This document shows positions 14,862 through 24,223 of a DNA stretch of 64,000 nt, in pieces. Location: assembly GCA_032681305.1 (NCBI GenBank), contig CP136340.1:1096854-1160853 (forward strand). The letters run 5' to 3'. The stretch's first letter is position 1. The number at the start of each line of letters is the position of its first letter. This DNA is from HIMB114 sp008638005 (lineage in GTDB: Bacteria; Pseudomonadota; Alphaproteobacteria; Pelagibacterales; Pelagibacteraceae). A program made the position numbers and the translations under genes. Below the pieces are notes generated by a model. It was given only the letters and a program-made list of their open reading frames with translations, did not search any database and had not been told where the DNA came from.

Positions 14862-17739
14862 ACAACAGTTCACTGATATGTTTGGGTTTTTTATCTGAGA
14901 AGTCAGATATTTGGTGTCTGCAACTTGTACCATTGGCAACAAGATATTCATTGTCTTCAGATTTTTTAATAGCTGGGATTAAAGATAAGTGCGCCATCTT
15001 TTTTGAAATATCATAATGTTTAGCGTCATAACCAAAAGAGCCCGCCATTCCACAACAACTACTGTCGATGAGATGGTTTGAAATTTGCAATTCATTTAAA
15101 AGACCCGTTAAGCCTTTTACTCTATTTTGAGATTTTTGATGACAGTGACCATGAATTAAAACTTTTTGTTTAAATTCTTTTGGTCTAACTTTATTCCCAT
15201 TTTTAATTTCATTTAAAACAAACTCTTCAAGTAGGAAAAAAGTATTTTTAATTTTATCTCTACCCTTCAGCTTTGATAGCGATTTGAACTCATCGTTAAA
15301 TGTTAATAAACAAGAAGGCTCAATTCCAACTACGGGAAGGTCAAAAAAGGAGTGGTCATAAATATATTTTGTGAATCGCTCTAATTCTTGTTTTGCCTTA
15401 TCAAGCTGACCAAGAGAAATATATGTTCGACCACAACATAATGGTCTATCAAGGTTATCATTTTGGAAACTTGGTATGATTGCCTGGTATCCAAATTTAT
15501 TTAAAACCTTGATGGCATACATTAAATTTTTAATTTCAAAATTAATGTTAAAGGTATCTGCAAAAAGAATAACTTTTTTTTCTAAATTTGGCTGAGTATT
15601 GTAGATTTCTCTAAGCGGGGTTTGCTTTTCGACAACAGGTAAACTTCTTTTAGATGAAAAGCCAAACCATTCAATTATTTGAGAGAATACGGGTAATTTG
15701 TTTAATTTATTAATTATAGGGTTTGTAATTTTTAATAACCAGATGAGTTTTGGCATGTTGGAGATTACAGTATCTTTTAATCCCATAGAAAATTTTTTGT
15801 AATAATGGGATAAAAATTCACTTTTCATTTTTGCCATATCAACAGACATGGGACACTCTCTTTGACAAGCTTTACAACTCACGCATAATTCCATTGTTTC
15901 GTACATTTCTTTAGATACAAAAGAATCTTTAGGGAGCTGATTAGATAAGGCTAATCGCAGTGTATTCGCTCTTCCTCTAACTAGATCTTTTTCTTCTTTT
16001 GTCACTCGGTAGGACGGACACATTACGCCAGAGTCTAATTTTCTGCATGCACCGTTATTATTACACATTTCGACCGCATCAGAGAATTGACCCCACTCAG
16101 ACCAGTCATAGTGTGTTGAAATTTTTTCAGCTTTATAATCAGCTTTATATCTCATTAAAGATCTGTCATCAGACTTATAAGCTCTTACAATTTTATGAGG
16201 ATTTAAAAGATTTTTTTTATCAAAGGTATCTTTAATTTCTTCAAAAGTATTAAGTATTTTTTTTCCAAACATTTTTTCATGAAATTCAGATCTTACAATT
16301 CCATCTCCATGTTCACCTGAGTGTGAACCTCTATACTCTTTAACCATATCAAAAGCTTCTTCAGCTATAGCTTTCATATTTTTAATGTCTTGGTCAGATT
16401 TCATATTGAGCACAGGTCTAACATGAAGCGTTCCAACCGAGGCATGCGCATAAAACATTCCGTTCGTATTATATTTTGCAAATACCTCTTTTAATCTAGA
16501 AGTATAATCAGCTAAATGATCAAGAGTAACAGCGCAGTCTTCGATAAAGGCGACTGGCTTTTTATCACCTTTGAGTGACATTAAGATATTCAATCCTGCT
16601 TTTCTAATTTCAAATACTTCTTTTTGATCTTCAAGATTTTCATAATTTCTAAAATGATTATTTTGATTTTGGTTTTTAACTAAACTTTCAAGATCTTTTA
16701 TTTTTGATCTTACAAGATCCAAATCTTCATCAATAAATTCAACCATCAAAACCGCCTCAGGCTCACCTGCAACATATTTTTTTATACCTTCGGCATAAAT
16801 TGGAATTTGTTTTGCAAGATCAATAAGATTTTTATCCATTAACTCAACCGTCGTAGGCTTTAGCTTAACCATTTCCTTCGTGAGCTCCATAGCTTGATGG
16901 AAACTTTCAAAATAACAGACACCTAATATTTTTTGCTTTGGTATAGGCCAAAGTTTTAATTTAATTTTATTAAATAAACTTAACGTTCCCTCAGAACCAA
17001 CCAAGATATTAGAGGTGTTAAATCCATTTGGATTAATAAGATCAATATTATATCCACCAACTCTTCTTTGAGTTTTTGGCCAATATTGATCAATATCATC
17101 ATTCACATTTTCTCTAAGTTCAATAAATTTTTTTATAATTTCATATTGTCGGTTTTGATCATTGGTTGTTTGAAGATAGTTTTTATCAATATCTTCAAAG
17201 GTATGAATGGTTCCGTCATCTAAGATAGCTTCAACAGCCAAAACATTGTTGACCATATTTCCATAATAAAGAGACCTTGATCCACAACTATTATTTCCGG
17301 TCATACCACCAATTGTTGCTCTACTACTTGTGGAAACATCTACTGGAAACCATAGTCCGTAAGGTTTTAAGTAAGCATTTAATGTATCAAGAACGATGCC
17401 CGGTTGAACCCAAACATATTTTTCTTCAACATTAAGCTCTAAAATTTGATTTTGATATTTTGAATAATCTAAAACAATACTTTCACCAACGGTTTGACCG
17501 CACTGTGAACTTCCGCCGCCTCTTGCCAACAAAGGAATTGAATTTTTCTGAGAGTATTCCATTAAATTCAAAACATCATTTTGATCTTTAGGCAATACAG
17601 CCCCTATAGGTGTAATTTGATATAAAGAAGAATCTGTACTGTAACGACCTCTTGAAAAATGATCGAATAATACTTTACCTTTAACTATATTTTGAACTTC
17701 TTTTGAGATTTTGGCTATTTGTTGATCGTTAAATTTCAT
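14836..17739 (-). CDS. FAD- and Fe-S-dependent D-2-hydroxyacid dehydrogenase (YdiJ-like)
   Basis: A 967-residue fusion protein. Order of domains: PCMH-type FAD-binding domain (about 40-260, LLARGGGSSQCGQTVG), FAD-linked oxidase C-terminal domain (about 265-540, ending HSGEHGDGIVRSEF...NLLNPHKIV), then ferredoxin-like Fe-S part with CNNNGACRK...MCPS and CVSCKACQRECP, and two CCG domains (PLCCGRTY, SCCGMAGSFGY) with GHCHQKS. E. coli YdiJ of this layout is a D-2-hydroxyglutarate dehydrogenase; glycolate or D-lactate oxidation are alternatives. It probably passes electrons to quinone or a carrier. It is divergent from the aminotransferase gene, consistent with a 2-hydroxyacid/glyoxylate pathway. 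Confidence 0.85.
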   Translation of the reverse strand: MKFNDQQIAKISKEVQNIVKGKVLFDHFSRGRYSTDSSLYQITPIGAVLPKDQNDVLNLMEYSQKNSIPLLARGGGSSQCGQTVGESIVLDYSKYQNQILELNVEEKYVWVQPGIVLDTLNAYLKPYGLWFPVDVSTSSRATIGGMTGNNSCGSRSLYYGNMVNNVLAVEAILDDGTIHTFEDIDKNYLQTTNDQNRQYEIIKKFIELRENVNDDIDQYWPKTQRRVGGYNIDLINPNGFNTSNILVGSEGTLSLFNKIKLKLWPIPKQKILGVCYFESFHQAMELTKEMVKLKPTTVELMDKNLIDLAKQIPIYAEGIKKYVAGEPEAVLMVEFIDEDLDLVRSKIKDLESLVKNQNQNNHFRNYENLEDQKEVFEIRKAGLNILMSLKGDKKPVAFIEDCAVTLDHLADYTSRLKEVFAKYNTNGMFYAHASVGTLHVRPVLNMKSDQDIKNMKAIAEEAFDMVKEYRGSHSGEHGDGIVRSEFHEKMFGKKILNTFEEIKDTFDKKNLLNPHKIVRAYKSDDRSLMRYKADYKAEKISTHYDWSEWGQFSDAVEMCNNNGACRKLDSGVMCPSYRVTKEEKDLVRGRANTLRLALSNQLPKDSFVSKEMYETMELCVSCKACQRECPMSVDMAKMKSEFLSHYYKKFSMGLKDTVISNMPKLIWLLKITNPIINKLNKLPVFSQIIEWFGFSSKRSLPVVEKQTPLREIYNTQPNLEKKVILFADTFNINFEIKNLMYAIKVLNKFGYQAIIPSFQNDNLDRPLCCGRTYISLGQLDKAKQELERFTKYIYDHSFFDLPVVGIEPSCLLTFNDEFKSLSKLKGRDKIKNTFFLLEEFVLNEIKNGNKVRPKEFKQKVLIHGHCHQKSQNRVKGLTGLLNELQISNHLIDSSCCGMAGSFGYDAKHYDISKKMAHLSLIPAIKKSEDNEYLVANGTSCRHQISDFSDKKPKHISELLFNLFETIN

Positions 17740-17775
17740 AATTGCTTAAATATTTTCCATAACATATAAGACCCT

Positions 17776-18951
17776 ATGCCTAAATCAAATTCTTTCCAGC
17801 CTGGAAAACATTTTCTTCAAATTCCAGGACCCACCAATGTTCCTGATAGAGTATTGAGAGCAATGGACTATCCAACGATAGATCATCGTGGACCAGAATT
17901 TGCAGAAATTGCAAAAAGAGTACTGGATAGAATTAAACTGATATTTAAAACATCAGAACCTGTCATTATTTACCCGGGTTCTGGTACTGGAGCTTGGGAA
18001 GCTGCAATTGTGAACACTCTTAATGAGGGTGATAAAGTATTAATGTTTGAAACTGGAGAATTTTCTACCAAATGGTGGGATATTGCTGAGAAATTAAAAA
18101 TAAAAAGTGATTTTGTGGAAGGTGACTGGAGAACGGGAGCAGATCCGGAGATCGTAGAAAAAAAATTAAAAGCAGACACAAATAAAGAGATCAAAGCTGT
18201 TTTTGTCGTTCACAACGAAACTTCAACAGGTGTTGCAAGTCGAATAGGGGATATTAGAAAAGCAATGGATAACGCAAATCATCCAGCTTTATTAATGGTT
18301 GATACGATTTCTTCTTTAGCTTCAATTGATTATAGACACGAAGAATGGAAAGTTGATGTAACAGTTGGAGGCTCACAAAAAGGATTATTATTACCTCCAG
18401 GACTTTCTTTTAACGCCATTAGTTCCAAGGCTTTAGATGCATATAAAAATTCAAAACTAGCTAAATCATATTGGGACTGGGAACCAATGCTAAAGAATAA
18501 TGTAAATGGTTTTTTTCCATATACACCTGCAACAAATTTATTTTACGGTTTAGATGAAGCGATAAATATGCTTCTTGAAGAAGGTTTAGAAAATGTTTTT
18601 GCAAGACATCAAAGACATGCAGAGGCAACAAGGCTTGCTGTAAAGGCATGGGGTTTAGAGATTTTATGTAAAAATCCAGATGAGTATTCAAATTCTTTAA
18701 CTGCAGTTTTGATGCCAGAAGGACATGACTCTGATGCGTTGCGAAAAGTTATCTTAGATAATTTTAACATGTCACTTGGCATGGGTTTAAATAAGATTAA
18801 GGGAAAAGTTTTTAGAATTGGCCACCTAGGTGATTTTAACGACCTTATGTTAGCAGGAACTCTTTCTGGAGTTGAAATGGGACTAACAAAATCAGGCGTT
18901 CCATTTAAAAAAGGCGGTGTAATGGCTGCCCTAGATTACCTATCTCAATAG
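17776..18951 (+). CDS. serine-glyoxylate / alanine-glyoxylate-type aminotransferase
   Basis: A 391-residue class V PLP enzyme. FLQIPGPTNVPDRVLRAM is the usual N-terminus, YPGSGTGAWEAA binds PLP phosphate, VDTISSLAS contains the ring-stacking aspartate, and the Schiff-base lysine is K202 in GGSQKGLLLPPG. It most resembles SgaA of methylotrophs, which transfers the amino group of serine to glyoxylate giving hydroxypyruvate and glycine. Its divergent neighbour oxidises a 2-hydroxyacid, possibly supplying glyoxylate. Downstream, 63 bases before the second TRAP operon, there is no strong terminator. Confidence 0.85.
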   Translation: MPKSNSFQPGKHFLQIPGPTNVPDRVLRAMDYPTIDHRGPEFAEIAKRVLDRIKLIFKTSEPVIIYPGSGTGAWEAAIVNTLNEGDKVLMFETGEFSTKWWDIAEKLKIKSDFVEGDWRTGADPEIVEKKLKADTNKEIKAVFVVHNETSTGVASRIGDIRKAMDNANHPALLMVDTISSLASIDYRHEEWKVDVTVGGSQKGLLLPPGLSFNAISSKALDAYKNSKLAKSYWDWEPMLKNNVNGFFPYTPATNLFYGLDEAINMLLEEGLENVFARHQRHAEATRLAVKAWGLEILCKNPDEYSNSLTAVLMPEGHDSDALRKVILDNFNMSLGMGLNKIKGKVFRIGHLGDFNDLMLAGTLSGVEMGLTKSGVPFKKGGVMAALDYLSQ

Positions 18952-19014
18952 ATTAATCACTAGTAATCTCATTTATAATTTACTAAAATAAGTAAAAATT
19001 AAATAGGGGGAAAA

Positions 19015-20004
19015 ATGAAAAAAATTAGAGCATTGTTCGCGACAATTGTTTCGATTCTTTTTTTATCTTCAGCAGTTCAAGCAGGTGGGCACGGTGGTGT
19101 CGAACTAAAGTTTGGTCATGTAGGTAAACCAGGATCATTGTTTCATGAGTCAGCTGAACATTTTAAAGACCTTGCTAATAAAAGATTAGGCAAAAAAGGG
19201 AAAGTAGTAACTTTTGGATCATCTCAATTAGGTAAAGACAAACAGCTACTTCAAAAAGTTAAAGCAGGTACTGTTAACTTTGCATTACCATCATCAGTAA
19301 TGTCATCTGTTCATGATGAGTTTGGTGTATTTGATATGCCTTACATGATCAAAGACAGAGGACATATGGCTAAAGTTGAGAAGGAAGTATTACCAGGGAT
19401 CTTTAAGAACTTAGAAGCAAAAACTGGTTATAAAGTTTTAGCTGTCTGGGAAAATGGTTTTAGACAAATCACAAATAATAAGAGACCAATTAATACACCG
19501 AGTGACTTAAAAGGTATTAAACTTAGAACACCTAAGTCAAAGTGGAGAGTTAAAATGTTCCAAACTTATGGAGCAAACCCAACTCCTATGGCTTTTTCTG
19601 AAGTGTTCACTGCATTAAAAACTGGAACTATGGATGGTCAAGAAAATCCATATGCTCAGATTGCGAGTGCCAAGTTTCAGGAAGTGCAAAAATACTTATC
19701 TATAAGTAATCACGTTTACACACCTGCTTATGTTGTCGTTCACAAAGATCAGTGGAACAAAGTTCCAGCGGATGTAAGAAAAATTGTTGAAAAAGCAGCA
19801 CAAGATACTCAGTCGTTTGTATATAAAAGAGCAGCTGAGCTTGAGGTTTCTTTGCTAAAAGTAATCAAAGACGCGGGTGTTAAAGTTAACACTGCGAATA
19901 GAGATGCTTTTGTAAAAGGAAGTGCAGCTGTTTACAAACAGTTTGGTGATGAAGTTAAAACTGGAAATGCTTTAATTAAAAAAGTATCTAGTTTAGCGAA
20001 GTAA
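19015..20004 (+). CDS. dctP: TRAP transporter solute-binding protein (DctP family)
   Basis: A 329-residue periplasmic receptor with a classical Sec signal peptide cleaved after AVQA (about residue 23). DctP signatures are KLRTPKSKWRVKMF, where the first Arg is the usual carboxylate-binding residue, and SEVFTALKTGTMDGQENP. The ligand should be an organic acid, but is not predictable. Shine-Dalgarno AGGGGG precedes the ATG. Neighbouring CoA-transferase, enoyl-CoA hydratase and aminotransferase suggest a ligand degraded through a CoA ester. Confidence 0.9.
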   Translation: MKKIRALFATIVSILFLSSAVQAGGHGGVELKFGHVGKPGSLFHESAEHFKDLANKRLGKKGKVVTFGSSQLGKDKQLLQKVKAGTVNFALPSSVMSSVHDEFGVFDMPYMIKDRGHMAKVEKEVLPGIFKNLEAKTGYKVLAVWENGFRQITNNKRPINTPSDLKGIKLRTPKSKWRVKMFQTYGANPTPMAFSEVFTALKTGTMDGQENPYAQIASAKFQEVQKYLSISNHVYTPAYVVVHKDQWNKVPADVRKIVEKAAQDTQSFVYKRAAELEVSLLKVIKDAGVKVNTANRDAFVKGSAAVYKQFGDEVKTGNALIKKVSSLAK

Positions 20005-20018
20005 ATAATTTAATGGAG

Positions 20019-20048
20019 CCGGCCCTTTGATTAGGGCCGGTTTTTTTA
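20019..20048 (+). terminator. terminator-like hairpin between dctP and dctQ (second operon)
   Basis: An 8-bp G+C-rich stem (20019-20026 with 20033-20040, loop 20027-20032) is followed by seven T residues, and the dctQ ATG starts two bases after them at 20049. The sequence is unrelated to the hairpin of the first operon, but the layout is the same: 14 bases after the dctP stop, with the only purine-rich ribosome-binding bases (AGGG, 20033-20036) in the 3' arm. Confidence 0.85.
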
Positions 20049-20549
20049 ATGACCTTAGAAAATTTTAAAAAAAGTTACGATAAATCTTTAGAGTTTATCC
20101 TTTTTCTAATGATGATTGCTCTAGCAACAGTCGTTATCATGGGCGTATCTTTTAGATGGGCTGGTCATGCTCTCACTTGGTATGATGAAGTAGCTTCTAT
20201 GCAGCTTGCTTGGTTAACTTACTATGGATCTGCATATGCCGCTCTTAAAGGTGGTCATATAAGCGTTCCGAGTATTTTAAAATCGTTTCCTTTACATATC
20301 AGGAAGCCATTATTCTTTGTGTCAAAATTATTCGTTTACGGATTTTTTATTTTACTTACTTATTATGGTTTTGAAGTTGTAATTCTTGTACAAGGTGAAA
20401 CATTAACAACTCTTGATTGGTTTCCACAACCCTTAGCCCAATCAGTAATTCCTGTAGCATCCATTTTATTTATTATTTCCGAAACCTTAAATTTCAAAGA
20501 TAGTTACCAACAAATGATGGAAGGAAAAATTGCTGGAGGAGAAGAGTAA
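20049..20549 (+). CDS. dctQ: TRAP transporter small permease (DctQ family)
   Basis: A 166-residue protein with four predicted transmembrane segments and the DctQ signatures ALTWYDEVASMQLAWLTYYGSAYAALKGGHISV. It pairs with DctM to form the TRAP membrane unit. The start lies directly after the terminator-like hairpin. The C-terminus is followed by a 21-base gap with GGAGG that serves dctM. Confidence 0.9.
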   Translation: MTLENFKKSYDKSLEFILFLMMIALATVVIMGVSFRWAGHALTWYDEVASMQLAWLTYYGSAYAALKGGHISVPSILKSFPLHIRKPLFFVSKLFVYGFFILLTYYGFEVVILVQGETLTTLDWFPQPLAQSVIPVASILFIISETLNFKDSYQQMMEGKIAGGEE

Positions 20550-20570
20550 TGGAGGAAAAGGTTTAAAATT

Positions 20571-21854
20571 ATGATGTTGCTAATTATGTTCTCCATTTTG
20601 TTATTTTTATTAAGTATCAATGTTCCTATTGCTATTGGTATTGCAATTACAACAGTTATTGCAATGGTCATCAATCAAGGGCCATCATTTTTAATTGATA
20701 CCGCAATTGTTTTATACGACGGAACAATGAAGTTTCCGTTAATTGCAATTCCATTATTTATTTTAGCTGGATCAATTATGAATACTGCTGGAATTTCTAG
20801 AAGATTAATTGCATTTGCATCAGCTTTAGTAGGGTTTGTAAAAGGCGGGTTAGCGATGATTAATATTTCTGTATCGATGTTCTTCGCCGAAATTTCAGGA
20901 TCTGCAGTTGCAGATGTTGCTGCGTTAGGATCAATTTTGATACCAGCTATGAAAAAGAAAGGTTATCCAGGCGCTTTTTCTGCTGCAGTAACTTCATCTT
21001 CCGCATCACTTGCAATTATAATTCCACCATCTATCCCAATGATCTTGTATGCTGTAATGGCTCAAAGCTCAGTTGTTCAATTATTTGTTGCTGGAATTAT
21101 TCCAGGAATTTTAGGTGGGTTTCTAATGATGTTCGCAGCTTATGTTTATGCCAAAAAAAAAGATTTACCTGTAGAAGAAGCTTTTGATTTTAAAAATTTG
21201 AAAAAAACCGCAAAGGAAGCCGGTTTAGCTTTTACTCTTCCACTTATAATTTTAGGAGGAATTTTTGGTGGTGTCGTTACAGCTACTGAAGGCGCAGGAT
21301 TGGCGGTTCTGGCCGCTTTACTTATAGGATTCATTCATAGAGAATTAAATTGGAAAAGTTTTTATAAAGCTGCATCAGAGGGTGCAACTCAAACCGCAAT
21401 AGTAATGTTATTGGTTGGTGCTTCAGTTTTATTAGGTGAATTTTTAACTATCGAACAGATTCCCCAAAAGGTTGCAGAGTCAATAATTGGAATAACAGAT
21501 AATAAATATTTTGTATTAATGATACTCAACGTCTTTTTATTAATCATTGGGCTTTTCCTGCATTCTGCAGCTGCAATCATTTTAACCGTTCCAATAGTTA
21601 TGCCACTAGTTAATGCGGTAGGAATTGACCCTGTTCATTTTGGAATTATTGTAACTTTAAATTTAGCCATTGGACAGCAAACGCCACCTGTAGCCAGTGT
21701 ATTAGTGACAGCTTGTTCTGTTGCTAAAGCTGATATTTGGGACGTTACCAGAGCTAACATTATGTTTATTGGAGTTTTATTATTTTTATTACTAGTTGTT
21801 ACTTATATTCCAGCAGTTCCAATGACATTAGTTGAATATTTTTATAGATCATAA
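20571..21854 (+). CDS. dctM: TRAP transporter large permease (DctM family)
   Basis: A 427-residue DctM protein, about twelve transmembrane segments, with FPLIAIPLFILAGSIMNTAG, EISGSAVADVAALGSILIPAM, SSASLAIIIPPSIPMILYA and LNLAIGQQTPPVASVL. It carries substrate with sodium ions across the inner membrane. The sequence begins Met-Met, and either could be used; GGAGG lies 14 bases before the first. Its last base is the first base of the following hydratase start (TAATG-type overlap), so translation is probably coupled. Confidence 0.92.
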   Translation: MMLLIMFSILLFLLSINVPIAIGIAITTVIAMVINQGPSFLIDTAIVLYDGTMKFPLIAIPLFILAGSIMNTAGISRRLIAFASALVGFVKGGLAMINISVSMFFAEISGSAVADVAALGSILIPAMKKKGYPGAFSAAVTSSSASLAIIIPPSIPMILYAVMAQSSVVQLFVAGIIPGILGGFLMMFAAYVYAKKKDLPVEEAFDFKNLKKTAKEAGLAFTLPLIILGGIFGGVVTATEGAGLAVLAALLIGFIHRELNWKSFYKAASEGATQTAIVMLLVGASVLLGEFLTIEQIPQKVAESIIGITDNKYFVLMILNVFLLIIGLFLHSAAAIILTVPIVMPLVNAVGIDPVHFGIIVTLNLAIGQQTPPVASVLVTACSVAKADIWDVTRANIMFIGVLLFLLLVVTYIPAVPMTLVEYFYRS

Positions 21855-22633
21855 TGAGCCTGATATTACAAAAAAAAGTTAACGAACATGTAGTTGAAGT
21901 TTCTTTAAATAGACCAGATAAACTAAATGCTTTGACAAAGCCCATGTGGAAGGAGCTTGGTAAAGTTTTTAAAAAGTTATCAAAAAATAAAAATCTACGT
22001 TGCATTGTTTTAAGAGGAGAAGGCGGAAAATCGTTTTCACCGGGAAATGATATTGGTGAGTTTGAAAAACAAAGGTCATCAAGTAAACTTGCAAAAGCTT
22101 ATGGCGTATATTTACATGGAACCTTAAGAGCAATTCAAGACTGCCCTATACCAACAGTGGCTTTAATCGAAGGGATTTGTGTTGGAGGTGGAATGGAAAT
22201 TGCAGCGTGTTGCGATCTTAGAATCTGCGGAGAAAGCTCAAGGTTTGGAGTGCCTATCAAAAGATTAGGACTAACGATGGCGGCCAAAGAATTAGAAGCT
22301 TTATTAAAAGTGACGAATTATTCAATTGCAATGGAGATTTTGTTAGAGGGAAGAATTATGAATGCAAAAGAAGCTTATGAAAAAAATTTAGTAAACCGAG
22401 TCGTAAAAGACGCAGATGTTGAAAAAGAAGCTTACAAAACAGCCGAACTAATTTGTGACGGTGCACCCAAAGTTGCAAGATGGCACAAAGAATTTGCTAA
22501 AGAAATTATTCAAAAAGGCAAAGTCACCAGTAAACTTAATAATAGGGGTTACAAATGTTATGATACTGAGGATTTTCAGATTGGTTACAAATCATTTTTA
22601 ACAAAAACAAAACCTAAATTTAAAAATAAATAA
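21854..22633 (+). CDS. enoyl-CoA hydratase/isomerase family protein
   Basis: A 259-residue crotonase-fold enzyme. RPDKLNALTKPMW, the oxyanion-hole segments SFSPGNDIGEF and IEGICVGGGMEIAACCDLRI are clear. In the second oxyanion region the usual catalytic Glu pair is not evident (RFGVPIKRLGLTM), so the reaction could be isomerisation, decarboxylation or hydrolysis of a CoA ester rather than simple hydration. It overlaps dctM by one base and abuts the CoA-transferase gene, so it should act on the imported substrate after activation. Confidence 0.85.
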   Translation: MSLILQKKVNEHVVEVSLNRPDKLNALTKPMWKELGKVFKKLSKNKNLRCIVLRGEGGKSFSPGNDIGEFEKQRSSSKLAKAYGVYLHGTLRAIQDCPIPTVALIEGICVGGGMEIAACCDLRICGESSRFGVPIKRLGLTMAAKELEALLKVTNYSIAMEILLEGRIMNAKEAYEKNLVNRVVKDADVEKEAYKTAELICDGAPKVARWHKEFAKEIIQKGKVTSKLNNRGYKCYDTEDFQIGYKSFLTKTKPKFKNK

Positions 22634-23827
22634 ATGCCAGGACCGATTGTAGGAGTTAGAGTGCTTGAGCTTGCACAAATTATGGCAGGTCCTGCTTGCG
22701 GTTTAATGTTAGCTGATCTTGGTGCTGAAGTTATTAAAATTGAAAAAACTGCAGGGGGAGATGATACGAGAAAATTTTTACCTCCAGATATCAACGGAGA
22801 GTCAGCAGCCTTTATGATGATGAACAGGAATAAAAAAGGTTTAGCTCTAAATCTTAAAGAGCAAGAAGGAATAAATATTTTTAAAAAAATGGTTGAGCAA
22901 TCAGATGTTGTTATTGAAAACTTTAGAAAAGGTACATTGGAAAAGCTTGGAATTGGTTATGAGGATTTAAAAAAAATAAATCCTAAAATTATTTTATGTG
23001 AAATTTCAGGATACGGAAGAACAGGTCCTTACGCTGATAAAGGCGGTTTTGATTTAGTTGCACAAGGCATGAGTGGGTTAATGAGCATAACAGGAGAAAG
23101 CTCCGATAAACCTCCAATGAAAGTTGGCGCTCCACTCACAGATATTACTGCTGGCATTTTAGGGGCAACAGGTGTTTTAGCTGCATTAATCAACAGAGAC
23201 AAAACAGGAAAAGGACAAAGAGTAGATACCTCACTTTATGAAGCGGGCATTGTTCATACTTATTGGCAATCAGCAATAGCAGGAGCCACCGGAAAATCTC
23301 CAGGACCTCTTGGGTCGGCGCATCCTTTAACAGCGCCGTATCAAGCTTTTAAAACAAAAGATAATTGGATTACAATTGGAGCATCTAATCAAAATAACTG
23401 GATGAATTTGTTAAATGCAATTGATAGAGTTGATTTACAAGAGGATGATAGATTTAAAGATAACAATAGTCGAATGAAAAACTTAGAAGCTTTAGCTCCA
23501 ATTCTTCAAGAGGAGTTATTAAAAAAAACCTCAAATGAATGGATCAAAATTTTTGATGAAAAAGGTCTACCTTGTGGTCCAATAAATTCAATAACTGAGA
23601 TGCATAATGATCCCCACACTCTTGAACGTAAAATGGTTATTGAAGTTGATAATAAAAAAGCTGGCAAATCTAAAGCGATTGGAATGCCAATTAAATTTTC
23701 AGATACGAATGCCAATACAGAAATAGGAGCTCCAAATTTTGGCCAACATACTGATGAAATATTAGTACAATTTGGTTACTCAGCTGATCAAATTAAAGAC
23801 TATAAAGACAAGGGCATTGTTGCTTAA
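22634..23827 (+). CDS. family III CoA-transferase (CaiB/BaiF)
   Basis: A 397-residue formyl-CoA transferase-like enzyme. VLELAQIMAGPACGLMLADLGAEVIKIE binds CoA, and the predicted catalytic Asp lies in PLTDITAG. It moves CoA between carboxylic acids through an aspartyl-CoA anhydride. It begins at the base after the hydratase stop and belongs to the TRAP operon, so it probably activates the imported acid. It is a paralogue of the enzyme at 5720-6865, which sits beside the other TRAP operon. Confidence 0.88.
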   Translation: MPGPIVGVRVLELAQIMAGPACGLMLADLGAEVIKIEKTAGGDDTRKFLPPDINGESAAFMMMNRNKKGLALNLKEQEGINIFKKMVEQSDVVIENFRKGTLEKLGIGYEDLKKINPKIILCEISGYGRTGPYADKGGFDLVAQGMSGLMSITGESSDKPPMKVGAPLTDITAGILGATGVLAALINRDKTGKGQRVDTSLYEAGIVHTYWQSAIAGATGKSPGPLGSAHPLTAPYQAFKTKDNWITIGASNQNNWMNLLNAIDRVDLQEDDRFKDNNSRMKNLEALAPILQEELLKKTSNEWIKIFDEKGLPCGPINSITEMHNDPHTLERKMVIEVDNKKAGKSKAIGMPIKFSDTNANTEIGAPNFGQHTDEILVQFGYSADQIKDYKDKGIVA

Positions 23828-24223
23828 GTGTTTAAATTAAGCAAAAAATTCTTAACCTCTAGCTTTTTTGTAAAAGATTTAAATTTATGCCAAGTCAGGC
23901 TTCATAATAATTCAAAATTTCCATGGATTATGCTCATCCCTAAAAAGAAAGGGGTTTCACAGATTTTTGATCTAACAAAGTCAGATCAAGCTAAGTTTTT
24001 TAATGAAATTGATTATTGTAGCAAAAGAATGAAAAAGAACTTCAAATGCAGCAATTTAAATGTTGAAAAAGTAGGGAATATTATCCCTCAGCTACATATT
24101 CATATTATTCCACGTCACAAAAAAGATGCGACTTGGCCTTTATCAGTTTGGGTAACTAAGCCTAAATCATATAAAAAAAAAGAATTAGATAAAATTTTAG
24201 AAAAATTAAAAAAAATTATTTAA
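23828..24223 (+). CDS. HIT family protein
   Basis: A 131-residue histidine-triad protein with a GTG start right after the CoA-transferase stop. The HIT segment reads PQLHIHIIPRHKKDATWPLSVW: two of the three motif histidines are present and the first is Gln, as in the alphaproteobacterial HIT subgroup with a W-P-x-x-V-W ending. The family hydrolyses or transfers nucleoside phosphates or phosphoramidates; the natural substrate here is unknown. It converges with the phosphohexomutase gene with no gap. Confidence 0.82.
   Translation: MFKLSKKFLTSSFFVKDLNLCQVRLHNNSKFPWIMLIPKKKGVSQIFDLTKSDQAKFFNEIDYCSKRMKKNFKCSNLNVEKVGNIIPQLHIHIIPRHKKDATWPLSVWVTKPKSYKKKELDKILEKLKKII

Noticed and set aside
15999..16235. 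Plus-strand open frame of 78 codons inside the FAD/Fe-S oxidoreductase gene
   Set aside because: It is a shadow frame opposite conserved Fe-S and FAD domain coding sequence.
18952..19014. Terminator between the aminotransferase gene and TRAP-2
   Set aside because: AGATTA/TAATCT form a 6-bp dyad but no T-run follows, so termination is not supported.
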